Positions 22,817 through 35,879 of a stretch of 64,000 nt of DNA are shown piece after piece; the first letter of the stretch is position 1, and each line of letters starts with the position of its first letter. This stretch comes from Apostichopus japonicus. Its lineage: Eukaryota; Echinodermata; Holothuroidea; Aspidochirotida; Stichopodidae. Where the stretch lies: positions 9,125,001-9,189,000 of the forward strand of contig NC_092569.1 of the NCBI RefSeq assembly GCF_037975245.1. Direction: 5' to 3'. The notes beneath the pieces were generated by a model. The model was not told where the DNA came from. It searched no databases and worked only from the letters and a program-made list of their open reading frames with translations. Position numbers and translations under genes: made by a program.

Positions 22817-25800
22817 CATATAGAGAATACTTTGGATGTTTTCCTACTTCCTATAATGTAATGAGAGCAAAAACCACTGATGCTAACATGACTGTTAAAA
22901 TGCGCTCACGGAGATGCGCGGAGCTGATTTTTACAGTATACGGGTTGATATATGGTAATATATGTCACGGTGGAATGATTTTTAATATCATGAACATTTC
23001 ATGTACGGGTGTATTAAAGAACAAAAAAGATCAGTGATAAAAATATCCCCTTGGATCGACTCTCGACGACTCTATTTCTACAAATCCGTGCATGGATTGA
23101 ACAACTCCCCTATCACTGATGGCAATTATAATCAATCTCAAATGATCAAATTCATGGATAGATTCCAAACATGCCATGGCATAATTGACGCATCATATTA
23201 TTAAAAACTATAGCAAAATATTCACATTTCCTAGGCAATGAGTATAGTGGTTGATATGACGTCAGCGATCAATATTCCACATTTAATCTGATAAATGACT
23301 TGACACTTGAAGTTTGTGCTGACGAGTGTAGGAGTTCAACTTTTTCGAGTGTCCTTCAGGGTAATAAATGTTCCTGCCGGTCCCAGATACCGCCGGATTC
23401 AACACGAAAAGATGACAATCATTGTAAAGAAAATGGAGTAAAGTGTACTGGTGGAGAGAAGAGCGGAGGAAACGGCTATATTGACCTCTAGTTTGACAGA
23501 GCCTACCATGGTAAGGTGTAAACAAATATCATCTCGGTGTCATTGATTGTACTCATACAACCTTCTGAGTGAAACACATCGCACACCTGCATGTGCTACT
23601 TGAACCTGACCCAACTTGCCCTTCCTCTTCGTAATCTGAGGAAACTACGCACATATAAGATCACGCATGTATCGAAACATGCCTATGTTCGTATCTCGGA
23701 GATAAATTGATTTAAATACAGTGTACTATCTAAAATGTGTTATTTACCATTACAATGAGTTTTGAAAGTCAACCCCCTAAAATTACGTTTGTGATTTATG
23801 AACGACCATCTCAAGCCTACCAATTGTAAATGTAATCATTGTGTTAGTCACTATAACCTTTTATATAGGCGTGTTTGTTTGGTTGCATTTTCAAACGATT
23901 GAAAAAATAAACATATCTTTTCAGGGACTCCGATTTCATCAATTTCGACGGTACAATTCACATAATTGTGCTGACATACTGTATTTAAATCGTAAGTATG
24001 TACTACGGTAGCTTTTATGGACAAACTCAGCTTAATTGATGCGTTACCAAGTTTTATACGATTATCTCAGGTTAAGTAAAATTATTTTATTTTTCAATGG
24101 CGCCTTTAGTCGATGCCGAAAATCTCAAACTGCTTAACAACCTTTTCGCCAATTGAAAAGGAAAGTAAAGGAAAACAAACCCTTTTTAAATAGGGTACCA
24201 AAATCAGTGACAAAATATGTTAATGTGCTTACCCTCAGAACGTTGGGCAAATACTTTACTGACCATGTATTTATCTAACCAACTTTGGCTCTTGAAATTA
24301 AGTCTGCCCAAACCAAGAACAATGCAGACAATTTTCAGTCGATTGGCAATGAAATTGGTCAAGCTGTAGCAATCAAACGTTTTGGGTGGTAAAATATTTG
24401 TCAAACTGTTTTAGAGTGTAAATCTGTTGTGACCATTTCTGTGTTACAAACTGTGTATATGAGGGTAATCGACGGAATTGCTGATCTCATCACTTGCAAG
24501 GATCTTTAAACACGGTTATTTGTTTGATGGGTAGGCCTAAATGGCAAATGACTACATTGATTTTCAACTTTTGACGTGGCATAATAAGGAGGCACCCTCG
24601 ACGATTAGTCAGTAATCCTTAGCATTCTGGGCCTTACCCCAAAGGACGTGTTTCCCCTCCCAACTCCAAGTAGATTCCCGTTTTAGACGGAAACTAAGAT
24701 GCGATGAACCACCAGTCCTAATGCGCTCCGCAAAGTTGTCAAGCACCCATATCACCGGAATGGAATGTAGGAACAATTAATGTGTAAATTACACCAATGT
24801 AGTACACTGCATTGGTGTAATTAAAAGCTAGTAAATGCATTGACACTACTAATGATGAGTTATTTTTCGAGTGACTTCTTACTGATAAAGATTTGCTAAG
24901 TAGTAGTTATAGTAGCAGTGAAAACATATGTTAACTTTACATGACACATGCTGTCATTTTTTTTCTGTACATTAGATTTTATTTTGGGCAATATTCTTTT
25001 AAACGAATAGTCCAGAGGTTATCTTTTTTTTCATATAAATGATCATCAATTTACTGGCAAAGAGCAAATGACATTTGCAACTTACCACAAACGTCGCAAT
25101 GTTAAACAGTGATAACATTTTCATGCGGCCAAGAATTAACTTTGTACAGACAGCGCAAAGTATTTCTACGGCCTATTTCTCAGTGGGTAATGTTGAAACA
25201 GAAACGTTACTAGACGTGGCATTGCGACAATATTTTAGAAGTTTACTCAATACATAAATTTTAGTGTCACTTAAATATATAGTAGTATAACTTATAACGG
25301 GGCGTTAGAGAATTCAAGGGAGTAATAATTAACAAAGCGAAATAAATTATTAGTGGTAACAACCAATAAGTAAACAATACGAATTGGAGGCTCACACACC
25401 TTTACGTCAAGTTATTTTTTCCTACTCTGGGGATAAGTCCATGGTTTGCCACACGAGTTGATCAAAGCAATATTGGTTTTAATCAGTGTTAGGAATTATG
25501 AATGTCAATTATCTTATTTGGTTTTTTATTGCAGTCTTATTTCAACGATATCAGCATCTATAAGAGTGGTAAATATAGGTTTCAGCGCAGTTTAATATTG
25601 GGTATGTGAGTCACCTCGGTTTGATATATGGACGCATCGTGAAAGACCAAGACCACGTCAAAGAAATTGGACCGGCAATTAAGGTTATTTTCAAATCTCG
25701 TTTCTGTAACCTGTAAGTAAAGTATATGCCTCTGTGATGTGTTGTTTTGCAATTCTCGGGTAGCTTTAGCAACTATTCCTTCATTAAATAAGAAGTAATT

Positions 25801-26680
25801 AAATTACTAATATTTCAGCCAAGTCGCGAATCCATCATAGACTGCTACAGTGTTCACTTATACGTAAGAACTCTTAAACTGTTACTGCATATGGATTACT
25901 GACCATTGCGTCATATCGTTGAACGCAGTTTTTTGTCCCCTTGTCGAACTACTTACCCTATCGTTGAATTTGATGTGTTTATATCTATCAATAGATCAAT
26001 GCAATCTCCAAGAAATGTAGGCGGTATTACGGTTAATTATATAATATGAAAGAAAGTATGCTATTCTTTTTGACCCCCAAATCTCCGCATATTTGTGTAG
26101 TTTGGTTTGTCCCTTGTCTGGCCGATTCTATTAAATCTACTTCGCATCCCTCTTGATGGTGTAAATTAAACTTGTCTAAATTAAGAGGTAAATACACCAC
26201 TTGCATTGCGTTATGTTGTATAGGAAAGTTTAAAAAAGAGTAAATTATTGAAATATATCATTGTTTCGTGTTTCGACCACAGAACACGACTGGCATGCAG
26301 AAGTATCAGGTATACCTTGGAGAACGAAAATGTCGTCATTCTAATAAACTAATTGCTCGCATCTTCTGTTAGCGTTTTGTTTATTTATACTATCCACTAC
26401 TGTAATGAGAAATATGGAAGAGTGATTTGGCCAATTTAACTCCTGTAACTATTTTATTAATTTACACGATCCGTACCGCAAGTAATGCAACACGGTTTCT
26501 AAAATAGTGAATAGGGACAATCAGGCACAGGTGGACATCTAACTTTGCCCATGGAGACTGATGTTGACTGTGTTCAAAATACGTCATCAGTTTTAAATCC
26601 AACTAACACTTATCCGACCACAGGAACCTCATATCTACTGACACATACCGTCGAAAATAACAAATCAGATGAATTTGAAA
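22817..26680 (+). pseudogene. WSC receptor copy B, decayed
   Basis: WSC1 starts at 22817 after ttgtag but reads YREYFGCF (first Cys lost) and CHGG for CHCG, and ends in a stop at about 23035. WSC2 starts after cctag at about 23235: the second Cys codon is TGA (SG-stop-YD), and a TAG follows at the IDL motif. Further on are a 27-bp stalk exon (26283-26309, phase 1-1) and a 156-bp Thr/Ser-rich stalk exon (26525-26680, phase 1-1, intact, starting GGHLTLPMETDVDC, donor gtacgt). No signal-peptide exon was found upstream and no transmembrane exon downstream, so this is a partial, dead copy. The intron stretch 23520-25600 holds nothing recognisable except a 13-bp inverted repeat. Confidence 0.75.
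24787..24822. repeat. perfect 13-bp inverted repeat
   Basis: Arms aattacaccaatg (24787-24799) and its complement (24810-24822) surround a 10-nt loop in a copy B intron. No U-tract or other functional sign is seen. Confidence 0.8.
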
Positions 26681-28655
26681 GTACGTTAAAAAAAGTGGAG
26701 CATTATCACACTGTATGACTGACATAACATCCTGAACGATTCAGTATCCTCACAACGATGTCACTAATTTTTGTAATTGTAAACCGGATCCCCATATAAC
26801 AAAATTAATGGGCCTAGATGTATTTGCTTGCAGGTTCATTATCCCTACTTTATTAAAAATGATTATTGATACTGATGTAGTCTCAAAGACAATGTACTTC
26901 TACAAATGCGTTAACTATAGTTTAAAATTACAAGACCTTCTAAGGTTCATAGTTAATTTTGTATTGAACCGAAGATAAAGCGAAAACATACTGCCTCTTT
27001 TTCTTGATCCAAGGGCTGATTCAGCCTAACAATGAAAGGGAAGGGGAAGGGGGCATTTGATCAAATGATTGGTAGAAGAGGTACACTGAAGTCCTGTTGT
27101 GGGCCTGAGAAGAAAGCCACTAGCAGTTGAGAAGGCTATTATGTTTAGAAGGCTTTATGGCTAGAATCAGTGATTTAGAGAATGAAATAGAAATACAAGG
27201 ACAAGACTCACCCTGACGGCCTGACCCTGTCAAATGTCAACAGGGAACCAACCCCATCCCTTACGACTTTCAATGTGCATAAACCATGTTTGAGAAAACA
27301 GTAAAGTAGTCCCCCCCCCCCACCCCAACTGGTGGAAGTAATCCAGAGAACTTGGAAAACATACACTGTAGAGATATATGCATTGGAAAAATGTTGTTTG
27401 GTATGTTTTGGGACAATAAAAGTAACGAATATTATGTCGATATTTTGTGTTTACCTTACAAAATGTCTCGATTTCAGTTAGTATTTGTTATTAAAAGTTA
27501 CAAAAAGGGGAAAATATATCCGCGTGGTTTCAGAACATTTTCAAAACTAAAGTGTTGCGAATACCTCTTACATTACCCATCAGAACTTAAAAGGATATGG
27601 CACTTACATCAAAGGTACTTTTTTGGATTCGCTTAACAAATTTGTTAGAGACTAAAAGTCGCCACTGACAATATACAACCAATCAAACCAGCCTACCTTA
27701 AGTAATATGATGATGATGATTCCATGTTACAGATTTGGTTACATAGCGATGAAACAATTTAGACAACTACCAACCTTGCTCTCTTGTACATTTTGTTGTT
27801 ACTCAACCTAGATTACATTAATCAGACCACTGTTCATTCGCCTATAGGTTTGAAAACTTTTCGCAACGATAAAAAACTGAAGTACCCATACCTATTTACC
27901 GTGAAATTAGACATACAATGCAAACGATTTAAAATTTATGGAGATGGAACTCCCTTGAATATAAAAAAGTGCTCTGATTTCGTCATATGTTGGGTTAATT
28001 TATTTTCATAATGCTAAGGATTATTTATCTCCTTACTAAAATCAATCCTCAACAAGTAGGCACTCCATGGAGTTTGATGATTGGGTAAGCATTTGGTCAC
28101 TAAGATGTCATCACTATGAAGGCACATTGAACGAAGTTGAATTAAAAGTAAAACCATATTCATTCAAGCAGTCATTACTTTCTATTTGTCAAAGTTCGTG
28201 ACATTGATATGCTCTTAGTAGCTAATAGTACAAGAACAGTTTTTTTTCTGATTAAATGTAAATATCGAACAAGTTTCCAAGCAATTAACTATTGCTAACC
28301 GCACAAATCCGAGACTTGATTTCCTTTGATAACGTGACCTTTATCGCTTGGTATCACTTTATGTACTGTAAACGGACATATGCTGATATCCTATAAGGTT
28401 GTGTGTGTTTCGATATGCGCATAATAGTCTGATTTGTTTGTTTTTTAACCTCTGAACTATGACATCATACGTCATGTTGCACATACATCCCATGGCATAT
28501 CACTTACCCATCAAATTTGAAGTCCAATAACCTTGATTGTTAAGGATGAGTTTTTAAAACAATTACGTTAACGCACAAAACGCAATAAAAAACATAAATA
28601 TTCAAAAGCAGACCTTGGAAGTCAACTTTTGTTCAATTGAATTAAACTACTAGTA
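26681..28655 (+). repeat. segment duplicated elsewhere in the cluster
   Basis: 26970-27200 resembles 58950-59170; 27340-27410 resembles 51980-52050; and 27540-28640 is matched by 38166-38723 plus 42018-42590, where a Penelope-like element splits the second copy. Short open frames (27352-27636, 27784-28011) are not conserved between copies, so they are probably not genes. A C-rich run lies at 27310-27322. Confidence 0.65.
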
Positions 28656-31517
28656 GAGTGAATGCTTCGTAATTGACGCACCCCGTAATTGACACACCTC
28701 TAAATATTCCTTGTTATCACCGTGGCAACCATACTGAAGACAACCTAACCATTTTGCACCTTAGTAGAGTATGAATACTTTTCAGGTATGTGAAGATGAA
28801 ATTTTGGTTCATTTTGAAGCTTTTTACACACTCCCCCCATTTTGCAAGTATTTTTCGCAGTTGGAAATCTTACTCTCTAAAATTATCCTAAATTACCTCG
28901 AGATGAATCCACTACTCCGTAAGAACGATCCGTCTGCTACATATTGGCATGTATAGTATGTGTGTGTGTGTGTGTGATATGGTCTACACTATGCTGTCGT
29001 CAATCAGCTGTTTACCGCTCGAAAAAAAATTACATATTACTTAGTTCACTTTAAAGCAGTATGCACAACAGATAATTTATGACTTTGATTGTTATACAAA
29101 GATTACTGTTCTTTTAGTCTACTGTTTGTTTTTGTGCGGGAGGGTAGGGGATGGCGGAAGGGTAGATACAGGGTAGAGTTACATTTTAAGACTTCCTGAC
29201 ATACTTTCAGCTACAGAATGGCTTCCCCCACAAAACAAGCTGCCCCCACCCCCCCCCTCAAAAAAAGAAAAAGAAATATGTATTAACAATTTAAGGTTTA
29301 AAATTCCCAAATCGGTAACAAAGAGATGTCACTCACATGCATCATATTTTTTTATGTAGGGGAAATGTTATCGTTTGTACGATAACAAGTCTATGAAGAG
29401 GGCCTTTAACTTGGTCAGGAAAAAGAGGTGGCCAGTACGTAAAGCCGCAAACATATGTGGGGTTCGGGAGCCTTCTTTGAGAAGATTTGTGAGGAGAGGA
29501 AAAGACAAAATTGACTGCACATGGGGAAAAAACCAATCTTACCAAAGCAGCATGAGGAGAAACTGAAAGACCACATCATTCATTTGGCCAAACTGGGTTT
29601 TCCAATGTCTCGGTCGGACGTTATTAAGTTAGCGACTAATACGGCAGTTTTTTTTTCAGCAATTAAGGCGAATGATGGTAAGATGTTTACCAAGAATTGG
29701 TTGGACAGGTTCCTGAATAGATGGCCAGAACTGAAAGTTGTTAAACCTTTAAAACTTAGCCTCAGGAGGGCTAAGGCAACGAGTGAAGAGACTGTCACCA
29801 ATTACTTTCAGGAGCTTAACCAAATCATGAATAAGTATAATCTGAAAGAAAACCCACACTTAATTTTTAATGTAGACGAAAGTGGCTTTCAGGTTGAACA
29901 TAATCCCCATCGAGTGGTGGCACCGAGAGGTATGAAAGTTAATTCTATCGTTACTGACCGTGGTGCTACGACCACTGTTTTAGCTACTGCGAGTGCCATT
30001 GGGCAGCCTGTTCCTCCTTGTTTTATTTTCAAAGTGAAAAGGATGAATGACATGCTAAAGAATGGTGCTGCTCCTGGAAGTGGTTTTAGCATGTCAGACT
30101 CAGGTAGGAGTAATGGCCAAATTGTTAAGAATTACCTTGAGAGTCATTTGTCCAAGTTTTTACCGAATCGAGCTTCCGACGAACATGTGCTCCTCTTATA
30201 TGATGGACACTCGTCACACATTTCCATGGAGTTAATTGATTATGCCCATTCCAGAAACATAATCCTTTTCGTACTCCCCCCTCACACTATCCATATTCTA
30301 CAGCCCCTGGATGTTACCATGTTTGGACCTTTGAAAACTTTTTATCACCAGGAGTGTCAAAAGTTCATGCGAGAAAATCCTGGGCAAGGTATCACAAGAT
30401 ATCACATTTGTGGACTTATATCCAAAGCCTTTCTGAAGTCTTTCACCCCAGCAAATTGAGTTACTTCCTTTCGAAAGACAGGTATATACCCAGTTGGGCA
30501 TGGTGTAGTCAGCAGACTGAATTTCACTCCTGCAGAACATCTTAATGTGGCTGTTCAAAACAAAAGCCGAAGCAAAATAGCTGCCGACACACATTATTCA
30601 AGGGATGATGATGACAGATTGGACGCTTTCCAAAAAGACAAGATTTCAACTCCCAAACCACCTAAAAACACAAAAAGAAAGTACAAATACAGGCCAGGAG
30701 GTGTAGCAATCACAGAAGATAGAATTGTTCTAAAAATCAGAAAAGTCATAGAGGAGCCCAAGGGCCCATCAAACACATCTGCAAATCGCGATGACTCAAG
30801 GGAATCCCCAAAACTAGGACAAAGTAACAAGTCACCTTTGGGGGAAACATCCAGAAAACCATCTCAACCGCAGAATGACTCTGATTCCAGTCAGGAATGT
30901 AGCAACTATGTTTGTTGTGTTTGCAAGAGGTTCTCTCCTCCAACTTTGAGGGATTTCCTAAGAAGGGAAGTTAAGTTTGTTAACTGAGGACAATGTGAAC
31001 ACTGCACTCATTGGACACATTTGGAGTTTTGTGTCCCTGAAACAAAGGAGAGCATTGAGTATGCAAAGACCTTCTTATGCCCCCATTGTCTCCAGGAAGA
31101 ATGAGAAGACATTAGTTTTTGTATAGTTTTTATATTTTCAAGAAAGACTTTTATACTCCTTTAAGATGAAAGTTCATCAACCTTTCGTGACCTCTCTGTG
31201 ACCTGTCTTGTCTGATTCGAGGTGAGAGGCTCAGAGCGTGACAAACAGCGTTCAAAGTCAATGGATACACGCACACAGTAAGCTATGGACAAATGTGTCA
31301 ATTACGGGATATTCGCGGACTTCAAAAGCTAGACGTCTTCGGGTCAGTTTCTTCTCAACTGTACGTTTTGTGAGAACAGCAGAATACATATTTTGTGTTA
31401 TTTTATTTAAGAGATACTATATATCTGAAAATCGTATAGATGTGACTGTGTTGGGGTTTCCTTAAATAGATATCGTTCATCAAATCCTTAAGTGCGTCAA
31501 TTACGAGCCCACCATGC
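28656..31517 (+). mobile_element. pogo/Tigger-type DNA transposon, 2.86 kb, TA target duplication
   Basis: The sequence is flanked by TA at 28654-28655 and 31518-31519. Near the ends are matching inverted repeats, tcgtaattgacgcac at 28667-28681 and its complement at 31492-31506, with a further degenerate copy at about 28684-28698. The paralogous sequence at about 59790 (ctactagtataattgg) is the uninterrupted site, so the borders are supported by an empty site as well as by the TA duplication. It carries a broken DDE transposase. A (gt)n run lies at about 28959-28976. Confidence 0.88.
29375..31104 (+). pseudogene. pogo/jerky-type DDE transposase with frameshift and two in-frame TGA codons
   Basis: 29375-29520 encodes a psq-type helix-turn-helix (RAFNLVRKKRWPVRKAAN, then PSLRRFVRRGK). 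A frameshift at the A-run about 29524-29531 leads into the main frame from 29521, with a CENPB-like DNA-binding region (LTKNWLDRF-like block at about residue 63) and the catalytic core: FNVDESGF (first Asp), LLLYDGHSSHIS (second Asp), HILQPLDVTMFGPLK (third acidic position). A TGA after FTPAN (30457-30459) interrupts before FRKTGIYPV, and another TGA follows KFVN near 30985. Beyond that the frame continues through CEHCTHW and CPHC, completing a zinc-finger-like C-terminus that ends near 31104. All catalytic blocks remain visible, so it died recently or the stops reflect errors. Confidence 0.85.
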
Positions 31518-32302
31518 TATACTTGGATATTATTAAATTATAGTGGTCTGTATTGCTCGAAACTGAAATCGAACAATTCACTAAATTGTTCTGTGTAATA
31601 GTAATAGTGGTTACTTTCAATTATAAACAGAGTTGTTAGCTGTTGGATATCGTTCTTTATTTTCCGCTTCAATCACAACATTAGTTCCTTGTAGCATGCG
31701 TTACTGATCGTTTCAAGATGGAATGTTTCTTTACAGTGGGCTTTCTTGTTCTGTTATTTGCACGTTGTCCAGCCTCGTCAAGTAAGTACAGTATTTTACG
31801 ATAAATAAGTCTCTGCTAGCTAGTTGTAAAATGCACCATTTCACGAGCAGAGAGTCTTTATTCTGCTGATATATTACACTTAGGTTATATCAGTTTGTGT
31901 TTAAATTAAGAATGACCAGTATCACATTATTTGACTCGTATGGGCCTGTTGATCTAGTCGCCAAATGAGGACTAATGTCACTCCATACAACATTGAAATC
32001 GTTTCGTCAGGTTACACGTTGGTGTTCAACGCTGGTAAGTAAAGAAAATGCATATGTCAGGATAGAAGTGCTTACTGATTTGAGCGGTTTATACATTGAT
32101 ACATATAAAAAATAATAAATAATATTAACAAAATAAAAACTGAGGCATCAAATGGTATATTCTTAGATATCTAGTGACTGTAAATGAGGTCTATATAGGT
32201 AGCGCCAAAAGGAAAAGTTTGTGTTAAAAAAACACTCTGTGGGAGGTTTAAAAAAATGAGGTGGGGAGGGTGATTGCCCAAAATCTCACAACTGATTCAC
32301 TC

Positions 32303-32700
32303 CAGTGGCGGAGCGTCCATACAGTCAGGGGGTGAGGGCGGATGCTCCCCACCCCCCCCCCCCCCTGGCGGACTCAATTGGACTGCTGGCGCCCTTTTCA
32401 GCATTTTACCACTTTTTATTTATTCTAGATTATTGACTTTTATATTGCGCTCTCATCTACACATTGACATTCTCACATTTTGTTGGTGTAATTTGGCGAT
32501 GACACCTATTTGTTCTTCGTTTATCTGAAAATTAGCCAGGCCCGGAAAGGGTCATTTCCGGCGATCTAGGGAGTATATTTACTCAAAAATTTCAAGTACG
32601 CTACGCGACCACCAGTGGTGGCGCTCAGCTTAGATAGTGTCGAAGCGCCCTTACAGACCATTCTCGCCCCTCCTGACCAGTACCCCTAGCTCCGCCACTG
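32303..32700. mobile_element. hAT non-autonomous element, 398 bp
   Basis: Ends cagtggcggagc and gctccgccactg are inverted repeats, flanked by attcactc (32295-32302) and attcattc (32701-32708), an 8-bp duplication with one mismatch. Copies D (about 43380) and E (about 60605) lack it at the same place. It is about 90 percent alike, by eye, to the element at 41037-41422. A C-run of about 14 lies near its left end. Confidence 0.9.
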
Positions 32701-34496
32701 ATTCATTCCCTTACCCCTTGGACACGCCACTGTATCTTAACACAACCACACATGCTTGGTAAATGTATTTGAGCATTCTATGATTATTGACAGATGCAAG
32801 GAACGACATAGCGCATATTTTTCATAAAACTCAAACAACAAAATGTCAACAATTTCTTTTTTGGATTCAGAAGTTAATTACACGTGTAAAAGAAGGAACC
32901 ACATTGTTGTTATATGTTCAGCATATTTCTAAGATTGTAAGAGGGCATTCATTTTTGTAAAATATGACATGGTTTGGTTCACATAGATGATTTACGTAGT
33001 CCCAACTCAATAAACAGCTCTTTAAGGCCACAATATCCATCAGCTTACCATGAGTCATGACCGCCACGCTTGAAGGATTAGGCAGCGGCGCACCAAGTGG
33101 GAACCTCAAGAAATGTGAAGTCATTCTGAGTTTTTCGGTTTTGAATCGGGGACAAAAACCTTTACAAACACCGGAATCGATAACCAAGATACATTATACT
33201 CGATGGATATTTCTTTCTACATGACCGTGTGATCTGCTTAACAATATTCGATTCATTGCTGTAACATTGTGACGTCGACAGAGTCAGATTGCCTAGGCAG
33301 CCTGATTCTCCTTCGTATAGTGTTAAGTGAATGTTGTGCGGCCTATTTAACTGCTGTAGTAAATCTTTTGAACGTATATAACGGAAAAGTGTTTCAGCTG
33401 ACCAAGAGGGATGGGTGGCAGGATGTAAGGTTGATCGGGACAAAAGGGGAGTCGGAATGTGGACGAGATCGGCAAGTGTACATAGTTTATACAATCTGAG
33501 TATTTCAGAGGTGTTGTCAAGGGGCACATTCTTATAGAACATATGTCATGGAAAGGCCTTCACGTGACTACGTCTGACTACGTGTCGAGACGCAAGGACC
33601 GCAGTTTCCACAATCATTCTACATAAAATACCATCAAAGTACAGAGACTCTTTCGCTTCATATGACTTTCATTTTCATATTTAGCTATTATGCTAATATG
33701 CTTTCATAAAAACACATTGATAAAAATTTAAAAAAAGGACGACGTGATTGACCGATCAATATTCTATAGTTTTAGTTTCGACTCAAAATGCAGCAGAATA
33801 ATATTTTACCATGATTTATAGTCTGTTGAAATGTCTTAAAGTCTGGTTTCATTTTTTGTAGCATGCAGAGAATACATTGGATGTTTTCCTACTTCTTCTG
33901 ATGTAATGAGAGAAAAAACCACTGATGCCATGATGACTGTGTCAATGTGCTCAAAAAAAATGCGCTGAGCTGAATTATACAGTATACGGGTTGATATATG
34001 GTAATAGATGTCACTGTGGAATGATTACTGATGTCATTAACATTACACGTGATCTGGAACCTGCTTCCCGGTGTAATACGCTATGCAGCGGGGTAGATAG
34101 ATGTGGAGCAAACAAACACATGGCTGTGTACAAAGGTAGTTAAACATTCGTCTCTTTTTTATACAACAACACCTTTAATTGATGTTGTTTTCCAATTTCT
34201 TTCAATAATTTAATATCAGTAATGGTTACATCCAATTTTACACTACCATTGACGTCGTTAAATTTGTTCATTAGACTAAATATCCTTCGGAGCATGGAGT
34301 TGTTTAATCGATTCTTCGTCACCAGTGACGACATGGATGGTGGTAACAGACGATGCTACAGCTTGGGGCCCTGGAACAATTTGTAGGAAATCATTGAACA
34401 CAGTCACTACGTGTTTTGTTCATAATGTAGGCCTATACTGAAGAAAGTAAGATTAGTGAAATGTATATCTCCATGCTTCGATCTGGCTCTCATCAA

Positions 34497-34587
34497 CTCC
34501 ATGTATATAAATCCGAGCAAGGATTGAACAACTCCCCGATCACTGATTAAATCCGAGCATGGATTGAACAACTCTCCGATCACTGAT
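34497..34587 (+). repeat. 49-bp tandem repeat, two units in copy C
   Basis: The unit aaatccgagc..ggattgaacaactc..cgatcactgatt occurs twice here. The same spot has one unit in B (about 23083) and E (about 63421), two in D (about 46434-46515) and three in F (about 55696-55806). It is an intronic minisatellite whose copy number differs between paralogues. Confidence 0.8.
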
Positions 34588-35879
34588 GGCAATTACCATC
34601 ACTCTCAAATGATCCAGTCCAAGGATCGATTCTAAACATTCCATGGCATAAGTGACGCATAATATTATTAATTTTTGTTTAAATTATTCACGTTCCTTGG
34701 GCAATGAGTATAGAGGATGCTATGACGACAGCGGTCAACATTCCACATTTAATCCGATAAATGACTTGACACTTGAAGTTTGTGCTGACGAGTGTAGGAA
34801 TTCAACTTTCTGGAGTGTCCTTCACGGTAATAAATGTTCCTGCCGGATAAATTACGGATCTAAGGTGAGAATTACTGCATGTATTAGACAGTAGATGAAG
34901 GCAAACAAAAGTAGCTGTCGTGTAAAATTTTCGTTTCGATTGTTTCAATTTTCAGATCCTACGGTAACAATTTGTCCAGGACGTTCGTCAACTGACTCTC
35001 AATCAACAGGTTTGATCAATTGCCAATGTTTTTTGTCCATTGTCTATTCAAATTCAATTTCTCTCAACCTGTAAGTAATATAAGTATATGCAATGGTGAT
35101 TTGTTGATTTGCATTCCTCGGATGATGTGAAAATTCTTTGAATATTCTTTGATCAAATTTACTAATACGATATTGCAATCTTACGACAATCATGATATTT
35201 TTTCTTTTAATATAACCAATCTTAAGTCAGATATATTTGAATTTTATATAGAGTAAATGAAAAGAAACAACATAATTTTGTGCTTAATTTCCGTAAAAAT
35301 GTGTTTCGACTTTCAGATCCTTCAGGCACACTTTATCCAGAACGTTAACCATCAAGTACAGAATCATCAGCTTTGATCAAATGGCAGTTAATCTATTTGA
35401 GTAAGTTGGTAGCTTTAGCAACTATTCCTTCATTAACTAAGTAATTAAATGATATATTCATATCAATCAATAAATCAATGCAATCTCCAAGAAATGTAGG
35501 CGGTATTACGGTTCATTATATAATATGAAAGAAACTAAGTATGATGGGAAAGTATGTTTATTTTTTTCACCCCAAAATTTCTGCGTATTTGTGTGGTTTG
35601 ATTTGTCCCTGTTTGAAAGAATTAGACCCCTATTTTAAGCCAATAATTGCAGGATTTTCAGTACGAGGAAGTATAGGGCGGCTCCGGGCCCGCAATATCT
35701 TGCTGTTAAATAGGTTTAAGAAGATTTGCACTTTTAAGGGTTCGTAAGAAGCAACCGGTGATATAAGGATGCGTGCGTGCGTCACGTACAGAGAAACCTG
35801 TTCTTACTGAGGGTGCGTGCGTCTGTTATTAAGTGAATCTCACAGAGGGTGCGTGCGTGCGTCACGTAGAGAGGAACCA

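Larger units (their letters stand above)
31718..35400 (+). pseudogene. WSC receptor copy C, frameshifted and internally deleted
   Basis: The signal-peptide exon 31718-31781 (MECFFTVGFLVLLFARCPAS, phase 1 donor gtaagt) is intact. WSC1 exon 33862-34135 is 274 bp against 273 in D and E: a seven-A run replaces cggaaa at about 33954-33960, giving a +1 frameshift and a TGA. WSC2 starts at about 34700 but after KCSCR (about 34849) jumps straight into intron sequence matching D at 49366, a deletion of roughly 2.6 kb relative to D that removes half of the exon and its donor. The small stalk exons follow (about 34956-35009 and 35318-35370); the second contains TAA. No transmembrane or tail exon is found before other repeats begin at about 35600. 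A hAT element sits in the first intron. Confidence 0.8.

Noticed and set aside
27352-28011. ORFs of 94 and 75 residues in the duplicated segment
   Set aside because: The homologous sequence at 38166-38640 does not keep the frames open.
28959-28976. (gt)n and other simple repeats, including (ta)n at 4556-4569 and (at)n at 21533-21553
   Set aside because: Ordinary microsatellites with no sign of function.
33162-33542. Minus-strand ORF of 126 residues, with paralogous minus ORFs at 52372-52596 and 61188-61370
   Set aside because: Similar between copies only because the DNA is duplicated. The plus strand at 61254-61388 has in-phase splice sites and the minus strand has none.
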